From JAQBGV01 sp032128395 (GTDB lineage Bacteria; Planctomycetota; UBA8108; UBA1146): DNA of 42,172 nt. Of the stretch, positions 33,132 to 40,436 are shown piece by piece. The notes under the pieces were generated by a model. That model was not told the DNA's origin. It saw nothing but the letters and a program-made list of their open reading frames with translations, and did no database searches. The position numbers and the translations under genes are program-made. Position 1 is the first letter of the stretch. Each line of letters starts with the position of its first letter. The DNA is taken from assembly GCA_032128395.1 (NCBI GenBank), contig JAQBGV010000137.1, positions 1-42,172 on the forward strand. The letters are read 5' to 3'.

Positions 33132-33904
33132 TCGCCGGGCTCGGACTCGGGTGGATCGCCGCCGTTCTCGGCGCGAGCCTCCTCGGCAGTCTCCACTGCG
33201 CCGGAATGTGCGGGGGATTCGTCTGCGCACTCGCCGGCGGCCGAGGCGGTGGTGGCGTACCGCTCCATACTGCGTACCATTCGGGTCGACTCTTCGGCTA
33301 CCTGGCACTCGGGGCCGCCGCCGGCGGAATCGGCTCAGGGATCGAGCGGTCCGCGTGGCTCGTCGGACTTCACGGGGTCGCGCCGTTCGTCTGCGGAGGG
33401 GTGATTGCGCTCTTTGCCGTGATCGCCGGCGCGCGCGCACTCGGTCTGCGCATCTCGCTCCCCGTTCCACAGCGCCCGGCTCGAGTGATCGGCGCGGTCC
33501 TTTCGCGCCTCAGAGACCGCGGCCCGTTCGTGCGCGGCCTCGCGCTCGGCCTCGGCACCGCGCTTCTGCCCTGCGGCTGGCTCTACGCGTTCGTTGCGAC
33601 CGCCGCAGCGACCGGCTCGGTCTTCGGGGGACTGACGACGATGTCCGCGTTCTGGCTCGGCACCGTGCCGGTGCTCCTCGGGGTCGGCATCGGCGCGGGG
33701 ACCCTCTGGGCGCCGATCCGATCCCGACTGCCTCTCATCACCGCCGGGTTCCTTCTGGTCCTGGGAGTGGGAACCGCCTTCGGGTGGGGACCGCTCCCGC
33801 CGAGCACCCGGACCGCGGCCACCCAGGTGATCGCCGAGGGAGAGCTCCCCGAGATCCCGACCGGCGCACCGTGCTGCGACGAATCTGCTCGCGATGCCGA
33901 GTGA
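33128..33904 (+). CDS. TauE/SafE-like membrane protein of the cco cluster
   Basis: The 258-residue protein has about six membrane helices and the two family hallmarks 'GSLHCAGMCGGFV' near the N-terminus and 'LLPCGWLYAF' in the middle. Proteins of this type (annotated as sulfite exporter TauE/SafE, UreH- or DsbD-like) often lie in cco operons and are thought to help copper supply or oxidase maturation. The C-terminus ends with a CC pair (GAPCCDESARD), which could bind Cu(I). ATG 33128 overlaps ccoH (ATGA), and its end overlaps ccoI by 11 bases. Confidence 0.8.
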   Translation: MIAGLGLGWIAAVLGASLLGSLHCAGMCGGFVCALAGGRGGGGVPLHTAYHSGRLFGYLALGAAAGGIGSGIERSAWLVGLHGVAPFVCGGVIALFAVIAGARALGLRISLPVPQRPARVIGAVLSRLRDRGPFVRGLALGLGTALLPCGWLYAFVATAAATGSVFGGLTTMSAFWLGTVPVLLGVGIGAGTLWAPIRSRLPLITAGFLLVLGVGTAFGWGPLPPSTRTAATQVIAEGELPEIPTGAPCCDESARDAE

Positions 33905-36392
33905 CCGCACGAGCTGCGAAGTCGCGTGCAGCCACTGCGGACTCCCCGTCCCCACCGGGCTCATCCAACCTGAGGCTCCGAGCTTCTGCTGCGCCGCCTG
34001 CGAGCAGGTGTACGCGATCATCGGATCGCTCGGGCTCGATCGGTACTACGTGCTGCGCGAGCGCCTTCCGGGCACTCGCCGTCGCGCGGTCCGACGTGGG
34101 CGCGAGTACGCAGAATTCGACGACACGACCTTCGCACGACTCCATGTCCGATCTCTCCCATCCGGTGCACGGCGCATCGAGCTGTACCTCGAAGGGGTGC
34201 ATTGCGCGGCGTGCATCTGGCTCGTCGAGAGGCTCCCTCGGGTGCTCCCCGGGGTGCTGGATGCTCGACTCGACCTCGGCCGGGCTCGGGCGGTCATCGA
34301 CTGGGATCCGGAACAGGTCTCGCTCTCGATGATCGCCCGGCAACTCGACGGCCTCGGGTACCCGTCCCATCCGTTCCGCGGGCGCGACGCCGCGCTCGCC
34401 GCCGAGCGGGAACGGCGCACCCTCTGGATCCGACTCGCGATCTCTGGAGCGTGCGCCGGCAACGTGATGCTGATCAGCTTCGCCCTCTACGGTGGGCTCT
34501 TCCACGGGATCGAGCCGGAATACCACCGACTCCTCCGCTGCGCCGCGCTCCTTGTCTCCATCCCCGCACTCTGGTGGGGAGCCGGCGGGTTCTTCAGGAA
34601 CGCCGCGAGTGCGCTGCGCCGCGGCCGATTGCACATCGATCTCCCGGTGTCGGTCGGGATCCTCGCGGGGTTCGGGCACGGAGCGTGGAGCGTGCTCACC
34701 GGAGGCGGGGAGATCTACCTCGACTCGGTGACGATGCTGATCTTCCTCCTCCTCGCCGGTCGGCTACTCGAGCGCGGGCAACAGAGGAAGGCCGCGGAAG
34801 CCGGAGAGCTTCTCCACTCCCTCTCGCCGACCCGGGCGACGCTGATCGACGGCGACGGCGAGCGAAGTGTTCTGATCGAGGCGCTCCTCCCCGGCATGCG
34901 CATTCGCGTGCGGGGAGGCGAATTGATCCCTGCGGACGGGACGGTGCGCGCCGGCGAGGGTGAACTCGACCGTTCACTGATGACCGGCGAGTCTCGACCA
35001 GTCCGCGTCTCCACCGGTGACCGAGTGGAGGCGGGAGCGACGCACCTCTCCGGTGCCCTCGATGTCGAAGTCGAGGAGGTCGGCGAGAAAACCCGGCTCG
35101 GTCGGTTGCTCCAGTCGATGGAGGAGATCGCGCGCCGGCGCGCCCCAGTGGTCCGTCTCGCGGACCGTCTCGCCGGGGTCTTCGTCGCGGCGGTCCTCCT
35201 CGCCGCTCTCCTCACGGCGGTCATCGTCGGGAGGGACTCCCCTTCCGGTGCGATCGACCGCGCGCTCGCGCTCCTGATCGTCACCTGCCCGTGCGCGCTC
35301 GCTCTCGCGACTCCGCTCGCGGTCGCCGCCGCGCTCGGCCGCGCCGCACGGCTGGGGATCCTGATCCGGGGGGGCGATGTCCTCGAGCGCTTGTGCAAGC
35401 CCGGCACGATCTGGTTCGACAAGACCGGCACCTTGACCCGCGGGCGGATGGAGAGGATCGCCTGGGAGGGGAGCGCCGAGCTCGAGCGCGCGGTCGCCGC
35501 GGTCGAGGATCAGGTCGCCCACCCGATCGCAGTCGCCTTCCGCCGCGCGGTCCCCGGAGTGCTCCCGATCGTCACCGGCATCTCCGCTCTCCCCGGGGGC
35601 GGGGTGAGCGGGATGGTGGAGGGGACGTCGATCGTGATCGGTGCCCCGGGCGCGGTCGTCGAGATGGTCGGCGCCGATACAGATCACCCGCTCTGCCGCG
35701 CCGCGATGGCGCACGCCGCGGCGGGGCGGACCCCGGTGCTCATCGCCTGGGCGGGATCTCTCGCGGGGCTCGCAGCCTTCGGCGACCCCATCCGCTCGGA
35801 CGCGCGAGCGGTCGTCGAACGGTGGCGCGCGCGGGGATGGCGTGTCGGTCTTCTCTCGGGCGATGCTCCCGACGTCGCGCGCGCGGTCGGCACCCACCTC
35901 GGGATCCCGATCGAGCGCTGCCTGGGCGGTGTGACCCCCGAGGGCAAGCTTGCGCACATCCAGGGGGAGACCGCGGCGGGAATCTCGACGGTGATGGTCG
36001 GCGACGGGGTGAACGACGCCGCCGCCCTCGCGGCCGCGACGGTCGGGATCGCGATCGAGGGAGGGGCGGCGGCCGCACTCCGCGCTGCGGACGCGTTCGT
36101 GACCGGGCGCCGCCTCGGCGCAGTAGCCGATCTGCTCGAAGGCGCGCACCGTACGATCGCGACGATCCGAATCGGTCTCGGATTCAGCCTCGCCTACAAT
36201 GCGGTCGGTGCCGCGCTCGCGATGTCAGGGCTGCTGCACCCGCTCGTCGCAGCCGTTCTGATGCCTCTCTCGAGCCTGACTGTGGTGACGCTCTCCTTTC
36301 GCGCACGCACCTTCGATCCGCCGCGAGCGGACCTCGAAGATGAGATCGATGGGATCGGCGCCGTCCGGGGGGAGGTGCTCCCGTGTCGGTGA
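33894..36392 (+). CDS. ccoI: Copper-transporting P-type ATPase CcoI/FixI-like
   Basis: The 832-residue ATPase has an N-terminal Cys-rich metal site (CSHCGLPVP and FCCAACEQVY, residues about 8-40), an HMA-like domain with 'GVHCAACIWLVE' (about 103-112), eight membrane helices, the ion-path motif TCPCALALATP, the phosphorylation site DKTGTLTRG, an HP dipeptide in 'QVAHPIAVAF' and the hinge 'GDGVNDAA'. This order fits P1B copper ATPases of the CcoI/FixI group, which deliver copper for cbb3 assembly. It lies between the TauE-like gene and ccoS with overlapping ends. Confidence 0.94.
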   Translation: MPSDRTSCEVACSHCGLPVPTGLIQPEAPSFCCAACEQVYAIIGSLGLDRYYVLRERLPGTRRRAVRRGREYAEFDDTTFARLHVRSLPSGARRIELYLEGVHCAACIWLVERLPRVLPGVLDARLDLGRARAVIDWDPEQVSLSMIARQLDGLGYPSHPFRGRDAALAAERERRTLWIRLAISGACAGNVMLISFALYGGLFHGIEPEYHRLLRCAALLVSIPALWWGAGGFFRNAASALRRGRLHIDLPVSVGILAGFGHGAWSVLTGGGEIYLDSVTMLIFLLLAGRLLERGQQRKAAEAGELLHSLSPTRATLIDGDGERSVLIEALLPGMRIRVRGGELIPADGTVRAGEGELDRSLMTGESRPVRVSTGDRVEAGATHLSGALDVEVEEVGEKTRLGRLLQSMEEIARRRAPVVRLADRLAGVFVAAVLLAALLTAVIVGRDSPSGAIDRALALLIVTCPCALALATPLAVAAALGRAARLGILIRGGDVLERLCKPGTIWFDKTGTLTRGRMERIAWEGSAELERAVAAVEDQVAHPIAVAFRRAVPGVLPIVTGISALPGGGVSGMVEGTSIVIGAPGAVVEMVGADTDHPLCRAAMAHAAAGRTPVLIAWAGSLAGLAAFGDPIRSDARAVVERWRARGWRVGLLSGDAPDVARAVGTHLGIPIERCLGGVTPEGKLAHIQGETAAGISTVMVGDGVNDAAALAAATVGIAIEGGAAAALRAADAFVTGRRLGAVADLLEGAHRTIATIRIGLGFSLAYNAVGAALAMSGLLHPLVAAVLMPLSSLTVVTLSFRARTFDPPRADLEDEIDGIGAVRGEVLPCR

Positions 36393-36583
36393 TCTACGTG
36401 CTCCTCCCGGTCGCTCTGTTCCTCTCCACCGTCGCGCTACTCGCCTTCATCCGCGCGGTGCGCACCGGGCAATTCGATGACCTCGATACCCCGCCATGGC
36501 GAATCCTCACCGACGATGACGACGCTTTGTCGCAAGTCCAGGAAACCCGATCGAGTGCTTCGCAACGGTCGGAACCTCGGTGA
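36383..36583 (+). CDS. ccoS: CcoS/FixS-like cbb3 maturation protein
   Basis: The 66-residue protein starts at GTG 36383 inside the end of ccoI. It has one membrane helix (VIYVLLPVALFLSTVALLAFI) and the CcoS signature 'TGQFDDLDTPPWRIL', followed by a Ser/Gln-rich tail. CcoS is needed to insert heme and copper into cbb3 oxidase. It is the last gene of the cco operon. Confidence 0.9.
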   Translation: MSVIYVLLPVALFLSTVALLAFIRAVRTGQFDDLDTPPWRILTDDDDALSQVQETRSSASQRSEPR

Positions 36584-36613
36584 AGCCCGGAGTGACACCC
36601 ATCGATTCATGGG

Positions 36614-36628
36614 TGGCACGATGGATGC
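36614..36628 (+). promoter_or_regulatory. Sigma54-like promoter upstream of the universal stress protein gene
   Basis: TGGCACGATGGATGC has a perfect -24 element TGGCAC, and ATGC in place of TTGC at -12; GG and GC are ten bases apart as required. The predicted start is near 36640, some 60 bases before ATG 36700. It would put the stress protein under the same type of control as the cbb3 operon. Confidence 0.55.
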
Positions 36629-36699
36629 GGGTTTCCCCGCAGAGATGAAGAGTGCCCGGGACAGTTTTCGGGCCCTCCGAGATCGGGAAGGAGCATGCG

Positions 36700-37677
36700 A
36701 TGTTCGCACCCATGAAACGCAAGGGGGGAGAGCGAAGCCAGCATCGCTTCCACACGATCCTCGTACCGATCGATCGATCCGGACTATCGAAGACCGCTCT
36801 GCTCCACGCCGCCGCCCTCGCTCGCGCGTTCGATGCGAAGCTGCGGCTCCTGCACGTCTCCGAGATCCCACCGGTCCTCCCCGCCCCCGAGGCAGACTCC
36901 ATCGGCCGTGAGCTCTGGATCGGAACCACCGAGTTCCGGGCCCAGGCCCAGGCACAGATCGAGGCTTGGGTCGAGGAGACCCCGGATCTCTTCGCGATCG
37001 ATCCCGAGATCGTCATCCGGACCGGTCTACCCGGGGACGAGATCATCCTCGAGGTCGAGGATTCTGTCGCGGACCTCGTCGTCCTCACCACGCACGGACG
37101 CACCGGGTTCCAGCGCTTCCTTCTCGGTAGCGTCGCCGAGAAGGTGACTCTCTCCGCTCCCTGCCCGGTGCTCTCCATCCGCCCCGCAGCGGCGCCTCGA
37201 CCGGGGCACCCCGCACCGGCGCGCCTCTCCGCCACACCGAGGAGGATCCTCGTCCCGACCGATCTCTCCCCGGTCTCGTTCGACGCTCTCCCGGTGGCGG
37301 TCGCGATCGCAGAGCGCTTCGGTGGGGAGGCGGTGCTCTTCACGGTGCTCGAAGATCCGGTGGATCATCCCGAGATCGAATGGGAGGAGCGCGCGGGGAT
37401 CACCGCGGAGGAGGTGAAGGCGCGCACCGCGGCAGTGACGCGGGCCCAACTCCGCGAGAAGGTCGAGGAGCTCGGCTTCGGACAGGCGATCCAGCGGATC
37501 GAAGTCGGATTCGGCCGGACGGTCCCGACCCTGCTCCACCGAGCGGAAGCCGAGGGGTTCGAGTTGATCGTGATGGCATCCCACGGCCGTGGACCCCTCG
37601 CGAGGGCGATCCTGGGCAGCGTCGCCCGAGAGGTCGTCAGACACGCCCCCTGTCCGGTCCTCACCGTTCGGGCCTGA
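36700..37677 (+). CDS. Tandem-domain universal stress protein
   Basis: The 325-residue protein contains two UspA domains (about 15-165 and 180-325). Each begins with 'ILVPIDRSGLS' or 'ILVPTDLSPVS' and ends with the nucleotide-loop pattern 'THGRTGFQRFLLGSV' or 'SHGRGPLARAILGSV'. The G-x9-G-S part of the ATP-binding motif is kept in both, but the first Gly is replaced (Thr, Ala). ATG 36700 has AAGGAG six bases upstream. Tandem Usp proteins are often induced by low oxygen or energy stress. Its place after the cco operon, with its own sigma54-like promoter, suggests co-regulation. Confidence 0.88.
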   Translation: MFAPMKRKGGERSQHRFHTILVPIDRSGLSKTALLHAAALARAFDAKLRLLHVSEIPPVLPAPEADSIGRELWIGTTEFRAQAQAQIEAWVEETPDLFAIDPEIVIRTGLPGDEIILEVEDSVADLVVLTTHGRTGFQRFLLGSVAEKVTLSAPCPVLSIRPAAAPRPGHPAPARLSATPRRILVPTDLSPVSFDALPVAVAIAERFGGEAVLFTVLEDPVDHPEIEWEERAGITAEEVKARTAAVTRAQLREKVEELGFGQAIQRIEVGFGRTVPTLLHRAEAEGFELIVMASHGRGPLARAILGSVAREVVRHAPCPVLTVRA

Positions 37678-37738
37678 TCCCGGCGATTCCCAGCACTCCC
37701 TGGAAACCGCTGAGAGGGGGCCGCCGCGATGCACGGGC

Positions 37739-37767
37739 TTGACGTCGGGGGCTCTGGATTGGAGACT
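37739..37767 (+). promoter_or_regulatory. Possible sigma70-type promoter of the Cys-repeat lipoprotein gene
   Basis: TTGACG (37739-37744) matches five of six bases of the -35 consensus. Seventeen bases on, GAGACT (37762-37767) matches TATAAT at three. It would give a leader of about 140 bases containing the hairpin at 37835-37854. The -10 half is weak. Confidence 0.3.
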
Positions 37768-37834
37768 AGGGGTTGTTCGGACCCTATGGGAACGCCTCGG
37801 CTTTCCCCCGTCGGGCTCCACTCTCTCTGATATC

Positions 37835-37854
37835 GGGTGGTTCAGTTACCACCC
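37835..37854 (+). promoter_or_regulatory. Leader hairpin before the Cys-repeat lipoprotein gene
   Basis: Seven perfect pairs (37835-37841 with 37848-37854, arms GGGTGGT and ACCACCC) close a six-base loop TCAGTT, about 60 bases before ATG 37916. It could be an RNA regulatory element, a protein-binding inverted repeat or a terminator of the preceding gene; no T-run follows. Confidence 0.4.
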
Positions 37855-37915
37855 TCGGAGATCTGTCCAACCCCCCCGGGCGAATCCGGCGGGGTGCATG
37901 AAAGGAACTCATCTC

Positions 37916-38158
37916 ATGCGTTTCGCCGCCATCGCCCTGATTCTGTTCGCCTGTTGCGCGATCTTCGTCTCCGGTTGCGCACACTCCTCGAAGACCGCCG
38001 ACAGTTCCGCGACCACGCTCGACGCGGGCGCGAGCGAGTGCTCCGGCGCCGCGAAGTCCGAGTGCTCCGCCGCCGCGACCGAGTGCTCCGCCGCCGCGAA
38101 GTCCGAGTGCACCGCCGAGAAGAAGGCCTGCTGCGCCGGAGCCGTCGCCCCGGAATAG
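37916..38158 (+). CDS. Small Cys-repeat lipoprotein
   Basis: The 80-residue protein starts at ATG 37916 (AAAGGA nine bases upstream; an earlier ATG is at 37898). The signal peptide 'FAAIALILFACCAIFVSGC' ends with a canonical lipobox VSGC. The mature part of about 55 residues is nearly all a repeat of roughly seven to eight residues with one Cys each: ECSGAAKS, ECSAAAT, ECSAAAKS, ECTAEKKA, then CC. The repeat is also clear in the DNA. Evenly spaced Cys-Glu units could bind Cu(I), Zn or Fe at the outer surface, but no family is recognised. It stands downstream of the cco/Usp region and is followed by a strong hairpin. Confidence 0.75.
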   Translation: MRFAAIALILFACCAIFVSGCAHSSKTADSSATTLDAGASECSGAAKSECSAAATECSAAAKSECTAEKKACCAGAVAPE

Positions 38159-38181
38159 TTCGGACCGATACCAAGAGACGA

Positions 38182-38218
38182 GACGAGGGGCGGACCGCAG
38201 CGCGGTTCGCCCCTCGTC
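38182..38218 (+). terminator. Strong intergenic hairpin between convergent genes
   Basis: Seventeen pairs (38182-38198 with 38202-38218, one G-T wobble) close a three-base loop AGC, 23 bases after the lipoprotein stop. It lies between convergent genes and could stop transcription from both sides. No T-run follows on the + strand, so it departs from the textbook terminator. Confidence 0.65.
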
Positions 38219-38309
38219 GCATCTGCCCCACGTTACATTTGCCGGGTGTCGGATCGGATGCCGTTCTCCGCTCGCTGCCGACCCGGCGGGCTCGCGAATC
38301 CCACTCGCC

Positions 38310-40436
38310 TCAGCGCACCCCCGCCTCCCCGGTCAGCGCCTGACGGATCAGCAGCCAATCGAAGGCATAGCTGCCTCCGGCGAGGATGCGCTCGATCTTC
38401 GAGACGATCGTCGGTCCGAGCGTGACGAGTTCCGCGCGCAGTGACGCGCGTTCGTCCGGATCCTCCGCTCGCTCGAGACGTTGACGTAGCGCTTCGAAGC
38501 GGCGAGTGAGGCGGAGTTCGTCGCCGTGGGTGTCCCACCAGAAGCGCCAGGCGGATGCTTGCGCGGTTCTCTGCACCGCCTCGCCGTCGGGGGAGAAGGG
38601 GAGATCTCCCAGGGTCAGGTCGCGGGCCGCGCGGTAGCCGGCGCCGCGCAGCTTCGGATCGGGATCATCGAGAACGCCGAGGAGGGCGGAGACCGCCTCG
38701 AGCGCTCCCAAGCGGCGGAGCACCACCGTCACTTCGACGCGGAGCGGGGTTCCGAGATCACGGTCCACGAGCCACCCGGCGAACTCTGACACTGCTTCCG
38801 AATCGGCCGGTGCCGGCGAACGTGTGACCTCGTGGAGGCGACGCCAGCGGGTGAGCCACTCGTCCAAGGTCGCGCTGGGGCTCGCCTGAGGGAGACCCGT
38901 GATCGTCGCCGCGGTCTCGCGCGCGAACGTGCGCACGCGAGGGCCGGCCCCCTCCCCACGCAACGGGATCAGCCAGCGCAGGAGCTCCGGGCGCTCATCG
39001 GGCGCGACCGACTGGACGACCTCCGCGGCGATGCCGAGGAGCTCACGACTCGACTCTCCTTCGAGCCGGCGGAAGAGGTCGTCGAGGACGATCTGTCCGC
39101 CGAGACTCGGCACGAGCACGCGACCGGAGGCGATGCCCGCCGATCCACCCTCTCCGTGGGTGATGATCGGCGCAGCTTCGAACACGGTCAGACTGGCGGT
39201 GGCTCGGCGCAGGAAGAGCAGAGCGAAGCAGGTCGCCATCCGGCGGTACTCCCCCCCGTCCCCGTCGTAGTACGTTCCCCACGCACCGCTCTCGTCCTGC
39301 GCGGTGATCAATTCGGGGACCTGCGCGCGATACCAATCGACTCCGTCGAGCACGCTGACACCGGCGAGGTCCATCGCCTTCTCGAAGCTGTAGAGCGTGT
39401 AGTAGATGTTGCGGTACATCGATCCGGGGAGACGCTCGACGAGCGGACGCCACGCCCGAGAGAGCTCGATCACGCCACCGGTGACCAACTGATCCACTGC
39501 GCTCGTGAGGCGGCGTTTTTCGACCTTGCGGGCGCTGAGACCGGCCTCGGCGACGATCAGACTCGACACCGCGGCCGAGGTCATGCTCAGCGTCCCCCAC
39601 CCGGCACTCCCGATCCTTCGTCGTCTCGGATCGATCGGACGGTACCCCCAGCTGATCGGGCGACCCTCCAGCTGGACCTCTGCGCGGGGGCCACCGATCG
39701 AGTCCTCCTCGCGGCCCGACACTTCGAGCCACGGCGCCCGGTCGACGGTGATCGAGACGGAATTCGGCCCGGCGAGCGCATTGGTCGAGAAGATACCGAT
39801 CACCTCCTCGAACACCGCCGCAGGGACCTGGATCCCTTCGAGCACCCCGACGTGCAGCGCGAGCACCGCGAACTGAGTGTTCGAGAAGTCGACCCAGGGG
39901 TCTTTCTCGCGCGGAACCTTGCCATACCCCCAGGTACCGGCGCCGCGGTACCGCGCCGCGATGAGCCACTCGACCGCACGTTCGATCTCACTGTTCACGG
40001 ACTGGCCGCCGGGAAGAAGCTCTCCCGCGACCCCGGTGTGCCCGCTCTGCTCGACCCGGACCGGAACCGCCTGGTGTTTCCACGAGTGGAGGGCGAGGAC
40101 GTAGAGGGAGACCCCATAGACCTGCACGAACTCTTCGGTCGCCATCTCTTGGAAGAGCCGGCGCACCAACGGGTCATCGGTCTCGATCCCCGATTCGAGG
40201 AGCGCATAGGCGACCAGTGCGCGACTCCCGAGTGGGTAGCCGCGAGTGACCGGACCGAGACCTTCGCGCGCGAGCGACTGTCTCAGGTAGCGGGTCCCGG
40301 CTTCGATCGCGCGCTCGACATCTTGTACGAGCGGCGTCACCCCGGGAGCCTGCGCACCGGCGATCGAGAGCGGACCGACCGCTGAGCAGAAGAGCAGATG
40401 GAGTGCAGACCCGAGGAGGAGCGCGCTCGCCTTCAC
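38310..40436 (-). CDS. Secreted squalene-cyclase/prenyltransferase-repeat protein
   Basis: The 708-residue protein starts at GTG 40436, overlapping the previous stop (GTGA), with a signal peptide 'ALLLGSALHLLFCSAVGPLSIAGA'. Residues about 40-420 form an alpha/alpha toroid like terpene cyclases and prenyltransferase beta subunits, with 'AVEWLIAARYRGAGTWGYG', 'DFSNTQFAVLALHVG', 'GWGTLSMTSAAVSSLIVAE' and 'DESGAWGTYYDGDGGEYRRM' as repeat units. The acidic DxDD motif of squalene-hopene cyclase was not found, so cyclase activity is unlikely. The C-terminal part has HEAT-like helices and a 'SAWRFWWDTHGDE' segment frequent in planctomycete proteins. The upstream membrane-anchored gene is co-transcribed. 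Confidence 0.78.
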   Translation of the reverse strand: MKASALLLGSALHLLFCSAVGPLSIAGAQAPGVTPLVQDVERAIEAGTRYLRQSLAREGLGPVTRGYPLGSRALVAYALLESGIETDDPLVRRLFQEMATEEFVQVYGVSLYVLALHSWKHQAVPVRVEQSGHTGVAGELLPGGQSVNSEIERAVEWLIAARYRGAGTWGYGKVPREKDPWVDFSNTQFAVLALHVGVLEGIQVPAAVFEEVIGIFSTNALAGPNSVSITVDRAPWLEVSGREEDSIGGPRAEVQLEGRPISWGYRPIDPRRRRIGSAGWGTLSMTSAAVSSLIVAEAGLSARKVEKRRLTSAVDQLVTGGVIELSRAWRPLVERLPGSMYRNIYYTLYSFEKAMDLAGVSVLDGVDWYRAQVPELITAQDESGAWGTYYDGDGGEYRRMATCFALLFLRRATASLTVFEAAPIITHGEGGSAGIASGRVLVPSLGGQIVLDDLFRRLEGESSRELLGIAAEVVQSVAPDERPELLRWLIPLRGEGAGPRVRTFARETAATITGLPQASPSATLDEWLTRWRRLHEVTRSPAPADSEAVSEFAGWLVDRDLGTPLRVEVTVVLRRLGALEAVSALLGVLDDPDPKLRGAGYRAARDLTLGDLPFSPDGEAVQRTAQASAWRFWWDTHGDELRLTRRFEALRQRLERAEDPDERASLRAELVTLGPTIVSKIERILAGGSYAFDWLLIRQALTGEAGVR

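Noticed and set aside
38310..40436. Squalene-hopene cyclase assignment
   Set aside because: Toroid repeats are present but the catalytic DxDD motif was not found and the protein is exported, so the enzyme name is not justified.
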